The notes: generated by a model not told the origin, from the sequence alone. A DNA stretch of 64,000 bases from Magnetococcales bacterium WMHbin3 (GCA_002753185.1 PDZX01000013.1:1-64000), one strand, 5' to 3'; positions 26,974 through 37,700 are shown, numbered from the stretch's first letter. Numbers and translations: made by a program.

Positions 26974-28052
26974 CCGATCTCCTCCCCTGGCTGGAGGGCA
27001 GCCGCGCCCCCGCCTCCTGGCCGGCGCGTGCCGGACTGGCGGCCCTCGGCGCTCTGGGCGGGGTCTACGGCGGTCTCCAGTGGCTGCGCACCCTCAAACC
27101 GGACCCTTTCCGGGCGCCCTGCCCGGTGATCAGCGTCGGCAACCTCACCGCCGGCGGCACCGGCAAGACCCCCACGGTCCTCTGGCTCGCCCGCCATCTC
27201 GCCCCTTCCGGCCGCCGCATCGCCATCGTCAGCCGCGGCTACCGGCAACAATCCCGCGCGCCGGTCACGGTGGTCGCCGATCCCGACGGCCAACGCCTTT
27301 ACCCCCCCCTGGCCGCCGACGAGGCATCCTTCCTGGCCGGTTCGCTGCCAGGGGTCGCCGTGCTCACCGGACGCCACCGTCCCACCCTCATCCGCCATGC
27401 CGTGGAGCGCTTGCACTGCGACCTGGTCCTGATGGACGACGGCTTCCAGCGCCTGGACGTGTACAAGGATCTCGACCTGCTCCTGCTGGATGCCGCCCGG
27501 CCCCTGGGCAACGGCAGGCTGCTGCCCGGCGGGCTGCTGCGGGAGTTCCCCTCGGCCATCCGCCGCGCCCATGCCGTGGTCCTCACCCGCGCCGACGACC
27601 CGCGCGCCACCCTCGCCACCCGCGCCTGGCTGGCCGAACGGTTTCCCCAGGTGCCGGTCATGACCGCCACCCATCGCCCCACTGCCTGGATCCCGCTCCA
27701 CGCCCCCCGCGATCCCCTCCCCCTGGACGGCCTGACCGCTCCCTTGTTCGCCTTCTGCGCCATCGCCGCGCCGGATCGTTTTTTTACCACGCTGCGCGGC
27801 TTGACCCTTGATCTGCGCGGCCAGCGCCCCTTCCCCGACCATCATCCCTTCTCCCCGCAGGAGACCGCGCGCCTGCTGGCCGAGGCCGCCGATCTGGGCG
27901 CCACGGCCCTGGTCTGCACCGAAAAGGATGCCGTCAAGCTGGATCCCGCCCGCATCGACATGCCGGTGTTCGCCCTGCGCGTGGAGATCGCCTTCGCCCC
28001 TGCCCCGCTCTGGCTGGAGCAGCGCCTCGCCGCCCTGCTTTTTTCGGCTTGA
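26970..28052 (+). CDS. lpxK: tetraacyldisaccharide 4'-kinase
   Basis: 360 residues. LpxK phosphorylates the lipid A precursor at the 4' position. A membrane-proximal N-terminus and a P-loop SVGNLTAGGTGKTPTV (about 50-65) are visible, along with IVSRGY, the LVLMDDGFQ motif and LVCTEKDAVKL near the end. The ATG overlaps the waaA stop (ATGA), giving a lipid A/Kdo pair. Confidence 0.94.
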   Translation: MTDLLPWLEGSRAPASWPARAGLAALGALGGVYGGLQWLRTLKPDPFRAPCPVISVGNLTAGGTGKTPTVLWLARHLAPSGRRIAIVSRGYRQQSRAPVTVVADPDGQRLYPPLAADEASFLAGSLPGVAVLTGRHRPTLIRHAVERLHCDLVLMDDGFQRLDVYKDLDLLLLDAARPLGNGRLLPGGLLREFPSAIRRAHAVVLTRADDPRATLATRAWLAERFPQVPVMTATHRPTAWIPLHAPRDPLPLDGLTAPLFAFCAIAAPDRFFTTLRGLTLDLRGQRPFPDHHPFSPQETARLLAEAADLGATALVCTEKDAVKLDPARIDMPVFALRVEIAFAPAPLWLEQRLAALLFSA

Positions 28053-28077
28053 CAAGCGAATATTTTTTCAGTAAATA
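28049..28077 (+). promoter_or_regulatory. possible sigma-70 promoter for the diguanylate cyclase
   Basis: A consensus TTGACA (28049-28054) overlaps the lpxK stop. A TAAATA follows after 17 bases, about 50 bases before the ATG at 28126. The surrounding 70 bases are AT-rich. Confidence 0.4.
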
Positions 28078-28125
28078 GTTATAGTAACTCTGTGAATTTT
28101 TCGTGCGTTAGATAAATGAATAATA

Positions 28126-29814
28126 ATGAACATTTTCAACCGATTATACATCTGGCAAAAATTCACCCTCGGCTTCATGATCATCGCCGGGTTCTTCATC
28201 GGGCTGGTCTTCGTCTATCAGACCGGGATGCACCAGGTCGAGCAGAGTTACGAAACCCTGATCTCCGAAGATTTCGCCCGCTTTTCCATCGGCTTCCAAC
28301 TCTCCCACTCCCTGGCGCAGATGCGGGACGTGGAGTACAACTTCCGCCTCTCCCCCAGCGCGGAACTGGCCGAGGATCATGAAAAATACTACAAAGAATT
28401 TTTGGAGAAACTGGGAAAACTCACCGAACTGGAAAAGAGCATCGGCGGCCAGGAGCCGGATCTGAAGGCGCCCAAAGGGATTCTCAAGCACATCCATGAC
28501 TACCGCGAAGCCTTTCTCGCCACCTTCAACGCCTGGCGGGAACAGGCCACCGCCAAGGCGAACGAGGCATTCGCCGAAAAAATGGAAGAGGCCAATCAGG
28601 CCATCGAGTTCCTGGTGGAGTACCATTTCAGCCAGGTCCGCAAGGACATGAAAAACGCCTCGCGCCAGGCCCAGCAGTATGGCCGGCACCGCACGCAACT
28701 GGCCTTCTCCCTGGCGATGGTCATGATCGTGCTGTTGGTCGTCATCGCCTTTTTGATGGTCAACAGCCTGGTCCATCCCATCACCAAGGTCACCAAGGCC
28801 ATGCTGCACGTGGCGGACGGCAACATGGAGTCCCAGGTCCCGGTGATCGGCAAGGACGAACTGGGACAGATGGCCACCATCTTCAACCAGATGGCCCTGC
28901 AATTGAAGTCGGCCCACGAGGGACTGCAGAGCGAACAGGAAAAACTGATGACCATCCTGCTCTCTGCCCGCGAGGGGATCATCGGCACCAACCGGGAGGG
29001 GGAAGTGGTGCTGGTCAATCCTGCGGCGCAACGGCTGTTGGGCAAGAGCGAGGAGCAGATCGTGGCCGGCGGGTTCCTCAACATCCTGGACGATCCCGAA
29101 TACGTGCGGCAATTCCTGATTCGTTCCGGCTACGACATGCCGGAAACCGTGGTCTTCAACCAGAAGGTCTTCAACTTTTTCGCCGCCTCCATCCGGGACA
29201 AGGGGGGGGCGATCATCGGCTCGGCGGCGCTGATCCGGGACGTGACCGAGGAGAAGAACCTGGAGCGGCAGTTGCGCAACCTCTCCAACACCGACGGCCT
29301 GACCAAGCTGATCAACCGCCGCCATTTCGACGAACTCCTCCAGGCGGAGTTCCAGCGCGGCAAGCGTTATGGCGTCGAGTTCGGGCTGCTGGTGTTCGAC
29401 GTGGACCATTTCAAGAAATTCAACGACACTTACGGCCACGACCAGGGGGATCGGGTCCTGCAGGCCCTCGCCGGGGCCATGAAGGGCGCCTTCCGGGATA
29501 TCGATTTCTGCTGCCGCTTCGGGGGCGAGGAGTTCTGCGTGATCGCCCCCAGCACCAATCTGTCGGGACTGCTCATCGCCGCCGAACGGTTCCGGGGCAA
29601 AGTGGAGGCGATGGTGGTGGACGGACTCAAGGTCACCATCAGCATCGGCGCGGTGGTCTATCCCCATCTCATTCCTGGGGCGCAGGGACCGGCGGAGATC
29701 TTCAAGGCTGCCGACAACGCGCTGTACCAGGCCAAGAAGGGGGGACGCAATCAGGTGTGCGCCGCCTCCCCTCCGGGGCAGGAGGCGCCACCCTCCACCA
29801 GCACGCCGGGTTAG
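28126..29814 (+). CDS. membrane diguanylate cyclase (sensor-HAMP-PAS-GGDEF)
   Basis: 562 residues. Membrane helix 1 (about 12-34), a periplasmic four-helix-type sensor, helix 2 (about 191-212), HAMP (about 212-265), PAS (about 280-385) and GGDEF (about 390-550). The active site GGEEF is at about 466-470. An RxxD inhibitory site (RDID) lies five residues before it, so product inhibition is expected. Makes c-di-GMP in response to an unknown periplasmic or PAS signal. First of three signalling genes on this strand. Confidence 0.92.
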   Translation: MNIFNRLYIWQKFTLGFMIIAGFFIGLVFVYQTGMHQVEQSYETLISEDFARFSIGFQLSHSLAQMRDVEYNFRLSPSAELAEDHEKYYKEFLEKLGKLTELEKSIGGQEPDLKAPKGILKHIHDYREAFLATFNAWREQATAKANEAFAEKMEEANQAIEFLVEYHFSQVRKDMKNASRQAQQYGRHRTQLAFSLAMVMIVLLVVIAFLMVNSLVHPITKVTKAMLHVADGNMESQVPVIGKDELGQMATIFNQMALQLKSAHEGLQSEQEKLMTILLSAREGIIGTNREGEVVLVNPAAQRLLGKSEEQIVAGGFLNILDDPEYVRQFLIRSGYDMPETVVFNQKVFNFFAASIRDKGGAIIGSAALIRDVTEEKNLERQLRNLSNTDGLTKLINRRHFDELLQAEFQRGKRYGVEFGLLVFDVDHFKKFNDTYGHDQGDRVLQALAGAMKGAFRDIDFCCRFGGEEFCVIAPSTNLSGLLIAAERFRGKVEAMVVDGLKVTISIGAVVYPHLIPGAQGPAEIFKAADNALYQAKKGGRNQVCAASPPGQEAPPSTSTPG

Positions 29815-29817
29815 GTC

Positions 29818-32169
29818 ATGATCCATCTCAATCGCATGCAAATCAGCCACCGCATCACGGCTGGCGTCACCATCCCCTTGCTTCTGCTGATCGTCGTGGG
29901 CGTCTGGAGCTGGACCGCCAGCCACGGCGTGCTGGAGGAAGTGGACCAGATCCGCAACGAACGGCTCAACCGCGTTCTGCTGGCGCAACGCCTGGGCAAG
30001 GAACTGCTCAAAATGCAGTACTATCTGACCGAAGTCTCCATCAACAAGGAGGAGAGGGGAGAGACCGATCCCTTCATCGGGGCAGAGGAATATTTTAAAA
30101 GTATTGTTAAAAACTTAAACGAATACAGAATCGCCTACCAAAACGACCACAACGAGAAAAACCGGCAGGCGGTTGACGAAATCCTTGCCAAGATTGAAAA
30201 TTTTTACAACATCGGCAAGAAGATGACCCAGGCCTTCCTTGCGAATGACAAGGAAGAGGGGTTCCGGCTCAAGCATGCCTTCGACGAGGAGGCGGAGTAT
30301 ATCGATTACTACTTCGTGCCACTCATGACCCAGGAGGAAGAGACGATCCAGGAGGAGATGACCGGCCTGGAAAAGAGCATGTCCAACCTCAAGCGGGGAC
30401 TGGTGGTGGTCATGCTGCTGGCGCTGACCTGCTCCGCGCTGGCGGGCTGGCTGATCGTCCGCTCATTGGTAAAACCGCTCTCCCTGATCGCGGGTGCCAT
30501 GCGCATCGTCTCCGGTGGCGAACTGGGCCATCGGGTCCCGGTGATCGGGCGGGACGAATTGAGCGAAATCACAACCATTTTCAACAATATGCTCGACAAT
30601 CTCGCCCGCAGCGCCATGGTGACCATGGTGCAGTCGGGCAATGTGAACGCCATTATGCACGAACAGGCGCGCCTGAACGAAACCCTGAACCGGAACTCCC
30701 TGGAAAACATGCGCCTGGCCCGACATGTGGTGAGCGAAAACGACCAGTTGGACGCCAAGGTCCATCGCCTGCAGGAGAGCATCACCCAGGCCAACGACAA
30801 CCTCACCCGCATTTCCGGCAGCATCGACCGGCTGCTGGAAGACAACGTGCAACCGATCGCCGCCAAGGCGTTGTCCGCGTCGCACAACGTCGAAGGGATG
30901 GTCGCCGCGTCCCGCACCATGAACTCCCACATCAACGAGGTGTACGACAACCTGCAACGGGTGGACGGCTCGGTGCGCAACGTGGGCGAAGAGGTGGGCG
31001 ACTTGTCGAACGGTATCACGGAAGTGCGACGCCAGTGCCAGGATGCCTCGGCCAGATCCAACTCCGCCTCCCTCCAGACCAAGAAGTCGCTGGAGGTGAT
31101 GGCGAACCTCGCGGAAGAGGTGCGGGCCATCGCCGATATCGTCGAAATGATCAACCAGATCGCCGATCAGACCAAAATGCTGGCCCTGAACGCCTCCATC
31201 GAGGCGGCCGGCGCCGGCGAGGCGGGCAAGGGATTCGCCGTGGTGGCCAACGAGGTCCGGGAACTGGCCCTCCAGACCGCCAAGGCCACCCTGAACATCT
31301 CGGATCTGGCCGTCGGAATCCGCGCCAGGGTGGGCGAGGTCTCGGAGGCCACCCACCAGCTCGACGCCATGATCGGCGGGATCGCCAGGATCAACGACGC
31401 CATCGAGGTGAGCATGGACGAACAGTCCCTCTCCGTCGAGACCATCATGGAGAACATGCGCCGGGTGGGACAGGCGACCGGCGACGTGAAGGAACATGCC
31501 GAACGGCTTCTGGAGGCAGCTCGCGAGGTGGCGCACTCCGCCTCCGAGGCGGAGCGGCTCACCGTGAGCATCGCCTTGGACGCGGGCGAGGCGGCCACGG
31601 CGGTGGGGTTCGTGGCCGACAACAGCCGCGAGGCCTCCGGCCAGGCGGAGTCGGTGCGCCTGTTCGCCAGCGACATCTACGCCGCCTCCATCCAGGTGCA
31701 AAGACACATGCTGGTCTCGATGAATCTGACCAACCTGGTGCGGGGCCTGATCGAATACGCCGGCCTGTTGACCCGCTACGGCCAGACGGTGGGAGACGCC
31801 CTGGAGGAGTCGGGACGCGCCCTGCGCACCGGCAAGACGCCGTTGACGCTCCTGGAGATCAAGAGCAGCCATCTGCGGCTGGTGGAATCGGCACGTCTGG
31901 CCCTGTGCGGCGCGCGGCCGGAGTCCCCCCCTGCGCTGACGGCGACCCCGACCTGCCCGTTGCGGGATACCCCGCTGCACGCCCACCCGGAAGTGAGCGC
32001 TGCGGATCGCCGTTTCCACGAGCAGGCCGCCGCCTGTCTCAGCGCGCTTCAGGATGCCACGCGCGAGGGCCTCCCCACGGAAACCCACGCAACCGCAGCG
32101 CAAGAGATGGAAACCACCCTGATGGCCTTGTTCGCGGCTTTGGACAAGGCCAACGCCAACGCCTCGTGA
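29818..32169 (+). CDS. methyl-accepting chemotaxis protein with C-terminal CZB-like domain
   Basis: 783 residues. Membrane helices at about 13-33 and 195-214 flank a roughly 160-residue helical periplasmic sensor, then a HAMP domain. The MCP signalling hairpin ([18 protein letters not shown] at about 447-464) is intact. The C-terminal region (about 640-750) has the spacing of a zinc-binding CZB domain: H in SSHLRLVES (about 683), C in CPLRD (about 715), H in RRFHEQ (about 732). It starts 3 bases after the cyclase stop, so the two are probably coupled. Confidence 0.88.
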   Translation: MIHLNRMQISHRITAGVTIPLLLLIVVGVWSWTASHGVLEEVDQIRNERLNRVLLAQRLGKELLKMQYYLTEVSINKEERGETDPFIGAEEYFKSIVKNLNEYRIAYQNDHNEKNRQAVDEILAKIENFYNIGKKMTQAFLANDKEEGFRLKHAFDEEAEYIDYYFVPLMTQEEETIQEEMTGLEKSMSNLKRGLVVVMLLALTCSALAGWLIVRSLVKPLSLIAGAMRIVSGGELGHRVPVIGRDELSEITTIFNNMLDNLARSAMVTMVQSGNVNAIMHEQARLNETLNRNSLENMRLARHVVSENDQLDAKVHRLQESITQANDNLTRISGSIDRLLEDNVQPIAAKALSASHNVEGMVAASRTMNSHINEVYDNLQRVDGSVRNVGEEVGDLSNGITEVRRQCQDASARSNSASLQTKKSLEVMANLAEEVRAIADIVEMINQIADQTKMLALNASIEAAGAGEAGKGFAVVANEVRELALQTAKATLNISDLAVGIRARVGEVSEATHQLDAMIGGIARINDAIEVSMDEQSLSVETIMENMRRVGQATGDVKEHAERLLEAAREVAHSASEAERLTVSIALDAGEAATAVGFVADNSREASGQAESVRLFASDIYAASIQVQRHMLVSMNLTNLVRGLIEYAGLLTRYGQTVGDALEESGRALRTGKTPLTLLEIKSSHLRLVESARLALCGARPESPPALTATPTCPLRDTPLHAHPEVSAADRRFHEQAAACLSALQDATREGLPTETHATAAQEMETTLMALFAALDKANANAS

Positions 32170-32182
32170 GCCAGCCGACGCC

Positions 32183-34171
32183 ATGACCTCCTCCGACGAA
32201 TTGGGCAGCGCGACCCTCCCCCTGCAAGCCCTGATGGATCATCTGCTGCGCGACGGCATGCAACAAGGCACGCTGGAAGCGCGCAACGCCTTCACGCTGC
32301 TGGAACAGACCCTGCGGGAGATCCTGGCCGCCCAACTCGACGAACGGAAACGGGTTCTGGCCGCGCTGGGCGAGATCATCGGCCTGGCCCTGCTCGACAT
32401 CACCCTGGAGGAGAAACTGCAACGCGCCCTGGATTGCATCCTCGCCGTGCCGAGCGTGTACGGCCTGGATCAGGGGTGTCTCTTTCTGGTGGACGAACCG
32501 GGCCGCCTCTTGCGCATGGTGGCGCAACGTCATCTGCCGCCGGAACTGACCACCCTGTGCCGGAGCGTGCCCTACGGCGCATGCCTGTGTGGCCGGGCCA
32601 TGGACGACACGCAACCGGTCCTGTTCCACCCCTCCATCGACGCGGCGCACGACCGGGAACACCCCGGCATGGTTCCCCATGGTCACACCCTGTTCCTGGC
32701 AAGGGATCTGAAGACCGATCGCCCGCTGATGCTGGTCAATCTCTACGTGCGCAACCACTGCCGGGAGGACCCGCGCGCCCATTTTCTCATTGACGCCCTG
32801 GCCATGGCCCTGTCGGTGTTGCATGCCCTGCACGACACCCAGGAGGCGTTGCGGGGCTTCGCCTTCCGGGATCCGGTCACCGGGCTGGCCAACCGCCGCA
32901 TCTTCCAGGACCGGCTGGATCAGGCCCGGCGCCGGGCGATCCGCAACCATGAGTCCTTCATGGTCGTGGCCCTGGGGGTGGACCGTTTCGGACGCATCAA
33001 CGAATCCCTGGGACGCGGCGTCGGCGATCAGGCGTTGCGCCTGCTGGCCACCCGTTTCAAGGAGACCATGCGCGCCGGCGACACCCTGGCCAAGGCGGAT
33101 GGGGGGGAATTTCTCTTTTTGATGTTCATCCGCAATGTACGCGAGATCATGTCGCCGGTGCAAAGGATCCGTGCCCTGATCGCTGACCCCCTCCCCCTGG
33201 AGGAACGCGAGTTGCGGGTGACCGTCTCCATCGGCATCAGCCTCTTTCCGGACGATGGGGAACAACTGCTGGAGAAGGCGCAGTTCGCCCTCAAGAGCGC
33301 CAAGGAGCAGGGACCAGGGCAGTTCCAGGTCTTTTCGAGCCAGGCGCACGCCAAGACCCTGGCCATGCTCGCCCTGGAGCAGGATTTGCGTCAGGCCGTC
33401 GTCCGGCGGCTGCTGGTGCCCCATTACCAGCCACAGATCTCTTTGGCCTCCATGAAGATCATCGGGTTCGAGGCCCTGATCCGCTGGCCCGACCCGGAGC
33501 AACCCGACCGCATGAGGGCCTTTCCCGATCAATTCATCCCCCTGGCCGAGGAGACCGGGTTGATCGTCCCCCTGGGCGAACAGGTGCTGCCGCAAGCCTG
33601 CCGGGATCTGAAGGCGTGGCACGATCTGGGATACCGGGAGCTGCACATGGCCGTGAACCTTTCGGCGCGTCAGTTCGCCAGCCCGACGCTGCTTGCGACG
33701 ATCACCCGTGCGCTCGCCGACTCCGGCCTGCCACCTCGCCATCTGGAGTTGGAGATCACCGAGTCCCAGGTGATGCTGGACAAGGAGCGGGCCAGGGAGA
33801 TCCTGAGCGCGATCAAGGAGCTGGGGGTGCAACTGGCCCTGGACGATTTCGGCACCGGCTATTCCTCGTTGTCGATTTTGCAGCAGTTCCCGTTCGACCG
33901 CCTCAAGATCGACCGCTCCTTCGTGATGAACCTCCCGACGCAAGCCTCCAATCTCAACATGATCAACACCATCATCCAGATGGCGCGCGGTCTGCAATTG
34001 CTGGTGACCGCAGAAGGGGTCGAAAACCAGGATCAGCAGGACAAACTCAAGCTCGGCGGTTGCGATGACGTGCAGGGCTGGTTGTACAGCAAGGCGCTCC
34101 CGGCCGATCAGATTCCCGGTCTGCTGGCCAAATACAATACATCCAATACTTATGAACCTATAAAGGAATAA
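32183..34171 (+). CDS. GAF-GGDEF-EAL c-di-GMP phosphodiesterase
   Basis: 662 residues. A GAF domain (about 60-215) precedes GGDEF (about 225-390) and EAL (about 405-655). The cyclase signature is degenerate: KADGGEF at about 303-309 instead of xGGDEF, so synthesis is unlikely. The EAL catalytic residues look complete: EALIRW (about 429), NLSARQF, ELEITES, DDFGTGYSS (about 553), KIDRSF, AEGVEN and VQG. It likely degrades c-di-GMP under GAF control. It lies 13 bases after the chemoreceptor. Confidence 0.92.
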   Translation: MTSSDELGSATLPLQALMDHLLRDGMQQGTLEARNAFTLLEQTLREILAAQLDERKRVLAALGEIIGLALLDITLEEKLQRALDCILAVPSVYGLDQGCLFLVDEPGRLLRMVAQRHLPPELTTLCRSVPYGACLCGRAMDDTQPVLFHPSIDAAHDREHPGMVPHGHTLFLARDLKTDRPLMLVNLYVRNHCREDPRAHFLIDALAMALSVLHALHDTQEALRGFAFRDPVTGLANRRIFQDRLDQARRRAIRNHESFMVVALGVDRFGRINESLGRGVGDQALRLLATRFKETMRAGDTLAKADGGEFLFLMFIRNVREIMSPVQRIRALIADPLPLEERELRVTVSIGISLFPDDGEQLLEKAQFALKSAKEQGPGQFQVFSSQAHAKTLAMLALEQDLRQAVVRRLLVPHYQPQISLASMKIIGFEALIRWPDPEQPDRMRAFPDQFIPLAEETGLIVPLGEQVLPQACRDLKAWHDLGYRELHMAVNLSARQFASPTLLATITRALADSGLPPRHLELEITESQVMLDKERAREILSAIKELGVQLALDDFGTGYSSLSILQQFPFDRLKIDRSFVMNLPTQASNLNMINTIIQMARGLQLLVTAEGVENQDQQDKLKLGGCDDVQGWLYSKALPADQIPGLLAKYNTSNTYEPIKE

Positions 34172-34175
34172 GTGT

Positions 34176-34514
34176 ATGTTAAAATTTCTCAGCCGAACCG
34201 TGGTGGCAATGGGTCTCGCCTCGCTTCCCGGCGTGGCGCATGCGGAGCTGGATGCCGCCACGGCCCTGGAGGTGCTGAAGCGCAACGACTGCACCAAATG
34301 CCACTCCATTCAGAAATCGAAGAACGGCCCCTCCTACACCAAGGTTTCCCAAAAATATAAGGGAGACGCTCAGGCCGAAGAAAAATTATTCAAGCACCTG
34401 ACATCCAATCCAAAGGTCAAGCTGGCGGACGGCACCGAGGAAAACCACAAAAAGACCGACTTTGACAATAACGACCAGCTCAAGGATTTCATACGCTGGA
34501 TTCTTTCTCTTTAA
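34176..34514 (+). CDS. periplasmic monoheme c-type cytochrome
   Basis: 112 residues. A Sec signal ends AHA, then the heme site CTKCH at about 39-43, and a class I cytochrome c C-terminal helix ends DFIRWILSL. No methionine follows the heme site, so the usual Met ligand is missing; His in EENHKK is a candidate replacement. It directly precedes the decaheme gene (TAATG, one-base overlap), so it probably shuttles electrons to or from that complex. Confidence 0.88.
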   Translation: MLKFLSRTVVAMGLASLPGVAHAELDAATALEVLKRNDCTKCHSIQKSKNGPSYTKVSQKYKGDAQAEEKLFKHLTSNPKVKLADGTEENHKKTDFDNNDQLKDFIRWILSL

Positions 34515-35518
34515 TGAGCTTGAGTACCCCGATGTCAAAAATACTTTCAGCATTGATGGTTCTATTTGTCCTGGTATTGCCCGCCTCCGCCGAGGAACCG
34601 CGCAAGGACGCGGTCCTGCGCGGGGATGCCGAATGCACCTTCTGCCACGACGAAGAGGACTCCACCTCCCTGTTGTCCATCGGCCGCACCCGGCACGGGA
34701 CCCTGGCGGACAGCCGGACACCGACCTGCGTCGGTTGCCATGGTCCCAGCAAGGCGCACATGAAGGAAAAATTGCCAGGCTCGGAAAAACGCCCCACACC
34801 GGACATCACCCATGGCCGGCGCGCCCCCGCGTTGCGCCCCGATGCGCGCATCGACGAGGATTTCGCCAATTTCAAGGGGACATCCAGTCCCGCCGAGGTG
34901 ATCAACAAGGCCTGCCTCGCCTGCCATCAGGGGGAGAAATTGATGTTCTGGTCCGGCAGCGCCCACTCCAGCCGCAACGTGGCCTGCACCAACTGCCACG
35001 AGATCCACACCGATCATGACCGGGCACAAGACAAACTCAGCCAGCCCAAGGTCTGCTTCGGCTGCCACAAGAGCCAGCGCTCCATGTTCAACCGCCCCTC
35101 GCACCACCCGGTCCCGGAAGGGAAGATGACCTGTTCCAACTGCCACAATCCCCACGGCTCGGCGGGACACAAATCCCTGCGTTGGGATACGGTCAACGAG
35201 ACCTGCTACCAGTGCCACATGGAAAAACGCGGGCCGTTCGTTCACAGCCATCCCCCGGTATCGGAAAACTGCCTCAACTGCCACAACCCCCACGGGACCA
35301 CGGTGCCCGCGCTGCTCTCCCACCGGCCGCCCTATCTGTGCCAAAGCTGCCACAGCGACACATCCCACCGGGGACAGGTGGCGGGCCTGCCCAACGGACG
35401 CACCGTCAACGCGGCGGTAATAGGTTCCCTGGCCCGTGGCTGCTTGAAATGCCACACCAACATTCACGGCGGCAACAGCACCGAGAACGCCACCAGCGCC
35501 GGACGGTTCCGGCGCTGA
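34514..35518 (+). CDS. mtrA: periplasmic decaheme cytochrome, MtrA/PioA/DmsE family
   Basis: 334 residues. A signal peptide (cleavage near PASA/EE) and exactly ten CxxCH sites are present (CTFCH, CVGCH, CLACH, CTNCH, CFGCH, CSNCH, CYQCH, CLNCH, CQSCH, CLKCH). Length and heme count match MtrA/PioA, the electron wire that plugs into an outer-membrane MtrB barrel. The start could be 34514 or 34532; the latter gives a more typical signal peptide. The barrel gene follows after 25 bases. Confidence 0.93.
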   Translation: MSLSTPMSKILSALMVLFVLVLPASAEEPRKDAVLRGDAECTFCHDEEDSTSLLSIGRTRHGTLADSRTPTCVGCHGPSKAHMKEKLPGSEKRPTPDITHGRRAPALRPDARIDEDFANFKGTSSPAEVINKACLACHQGEKLMFWSGSAHSSRNVACTNCHEIHTDHDRAQDKLSQPKVCFGCHKSQRSMFNRPSHHPVPEGKMTCSNCHNPHGSAGHKSLRWDTVNETCYQCHMEKRGPFVHSHPPVSENCLNCHNPHGTTVPALLSHRPPYLCQSCHSDTSHRGQVAGLPNGRTVNAAVIGSLARGCLKCHTNIHGGNSTENATSAGRFRR

Positions 35519-35543
35519 CCCAAAACCAGGGAGAGAGACGACC

Positions 35544-37700
35544 ATGAAGACCCCATATCGCCCATCCACCCTGTCTGCCCTGACCGGCCTGCTCGCCATC
35601 GCCATCTGCCCCGGCCTGGCCTGGTCCGAGGAGAAACCGTTGCCGGAGATGAGTCCCACCGCCGCGCCCTACACCAAACCGGAGAGTTCCCTCTCCGTGG
35701 GGGCCGGTTATCTGCTCGGCGACCGTCAGCAGTTGGGCATCTTCGATGCACGGGATCACACCCGCCCGGAACTGCTGCTGGACGCCAATATCGTCCGGCG
35801 CGACGACGCCACCGGCACCTGGAGCCGGGCCATGGGCCGCAATCTCGGCCGGGACGACAACCGGGAAGCCACCCTGGAGATGGAGCGTCAGGGCATGTGG
35901 GGGGTACGTCTCGACTACAACGAAATCCCCGCCCTGGCCCCCTATACCGCCAACTCCAAGACCGACGGCCTGGGGACCACCACACAGATCATTCCAAAGA
36001 GCGCCATTGCCAACAACGGCAACACCTACCATATTGAAACCAACCGGGAACGGGTGACATTCAACACCTTTCGCACGTTCAATCAAAAACTCAAATTTAA
36101 CCTGAACTTCCGCAACGAGACCAAGGAGGGCACCCGTCAATGGGGCCGGGGCGGCGCGCCGGAGTTCGTCCTGGAGCCGGTGGATTGGACCATGCGCCAA
36201 CTGGAGCCTTCGGTCAGCTACCAGGGACGCGACCTGCAATGGCAGTTCGGCTACAGCGGGAGCTGGTACCACAACGACAACAACCTGGTGGACACCCGCC
36301 TGCAAGGGGACAACCCCGCCACGCTGGCCAACCACTACTACCTCTCCCTGCCCCTGGACAACGAGGCGCACCAGATCCATCTGTCCGGCGGTTATCAACT
36401 CCCGGCGGATACCCGCATCACCTTCAAGATCGCCCATGGCCGCGCCTTGCAGAACGAACACCTCCCCACCGCCGACATCGCCGGCCTGGGCCGCACTGGC
36501 GGTCTTGCCAGCCTGGAGGGCCGGGTGGACACCACCCATCTGCTGCTGGGCCTCTCCTCCCGCCCCCTACCGGATCTGCACATCAACGCCAAACTTCGCT
36601 ATTACGACGAGGCCGACAAAACCCCCGCCTGGCTGGTGGCCCAAACCGCCACGGCCCAGGTCCACTCCACCCCGGCCTCGCTCACCACCTATACCGGCCT
36701 GCTGGAGGCGAGCTACCGCCTCCCCTTCGACACCACCGTCACCGCCGGCGTGGAACACAAGAAACAGGACCGCGCGGTCCCCTTCGGCAACGACCGCAAT
36801 GGCGACGGCATGGACGACGAACGCTTCGTCCCCTGGCGCAACCGCCTGGACGAAACCACCTGGCGCCTGCAACTGGCCCGTCACCTTTCGGAGACCGTAA
36901 ACGGCACGGCGAGCGTCGAACATGCCGTGCGCACTGGTTCGAGCTTCGTGGACTCCCCCAACATCCTGGGCACCACGCAAGGCAAGATCGTCCCGTTCTT
37001 CATCGCCGACCGGGAGCGGGACAAACTGCGCATCGCCCTGGACTGGCGTCCCATCGAACGACTCGGCGTGCAACTCAACGCCGAAAACGCCCTGGACCAC
37101 TACGACGACCAGACCCACCCCTACGGCATGAAAAAGGGCCATGCCCAACTCTATGCGCTGGATCTGGACTTCGCCCCGACCGACAAGTGGCTGTTGACGG
37201 CCTGGTACGCCTACGACATCAATCGCACCTGGCAGGACTCCGGACGCTGGAACACCCCCACGCAACACGAGGCGGACAAGAGTTCCCTGCTCACCGACAC
37301 CGGCTCCACCCTGGGTCTGGGGGTGCGCAACCAGTGGAACGAAAAACTCAAGCTGGGGGCCAACTTCCAATGGACCCGCACCACCTCCTCCTTCGATGAC
37401 ATGGTGACCACCGATCCGAAGAGCGCCGTGCCGGCCTATCCGGCGGGGGTCACCCCCCTGCCGACCATCGTCTCGCCCATGACCCGGCTGAACGCCTTTT
37501 TCGAATACAAGGGGCTGGGACCGGGCATGCTGCGTTGGGACTATATCCACGAGCGATGGGAGAGCAACGACTGGAACTGGAAATTCAGCGACGGGACGCC
37601 CTTCATCTACGGGACCACCACGGACAGCACGCAAATGGCCACCCAGGACCGGCAGACTGCGGATTTCATCGGAGTCCGCTACACCACCCGCTTCCAGTGA
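35544..37700 (+). CDS. mtrB: MtrB/PioB-family outer-membrane beta-barrel
   Basis: 718 residues. A signal peptide (cleavage near GLAWS/EE) precedes many amphipathic strands with alternating aromatic residues, ending in a C-terminal strand VRYTTRFQ. Domains such as GAGYLLGDRQQLGIFDARD match MtrB/PioB. The barrel surrounds the decaheme protein and spans the outer membrane. The stop overlaps the GTG start of the next gene. No outer-surface MtrC-type cytochrome is encoded beside it. Confidence 0.92.
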   Translation: MKTPYRPSTLSALTGLLAIAICPGLAWSEEKPLPEMSPTAAPYTKPESSLSVGAGYLLGDRQQLGIFDARDHTRPELLLDANIVRRDDATGTWSRAMGRNLGRDDNREATLEMERQGMWGVRLDYNEIPALAPYTANSKTDGLGTTTQIIPKSAIANNGNTYHIETNRERVTFNTFRTFNQKLKFNLNFRNETKEGTRQWGRGGAPEFVLEPVDWTMRQLEPSVSYQGRDLQWQFGYSGSWYHNDNNLVDTRLQGDNPATLANHYYLSLPLDNEAHQIHLSGGYQLPADTRITFKIAHGRALQNEHLPTADIAGLGRTGGLASLEGRVDTTHLLLGLSSRPLPDLHINAKLRYYDEADKTPAWLVAQTATAQVHSTPASLTTYTGLLEASYRLPFDTTVTAGVEHKKQDRAVPFGNDRNGDGMDDERFVPWRNRLDETTWRLQLARHLSETVNGTASVEHAVRTGSSFVDSPNILGTTQGKIVPFFIADRERDKLRIALDWRPIERLGVQLNAENALDHYDDQTHPYGMKKGHAQLYALDLDFAPTDKWLLTAWYAYDINRTWQDSGRWNTPTQHEADKSSLLTDTGSTLGLGVRNQWNEKLKLGANFQWTRTTSSFDDMVTTDPKSAVPAYPAGVTPLPTIVSPMTRLNAFFEYKGLGPGMLRWDYIHERWESNDWNWKFSDGTPFIYGTTTDSTQMATQDRQTADFIGVRYTTRFQ

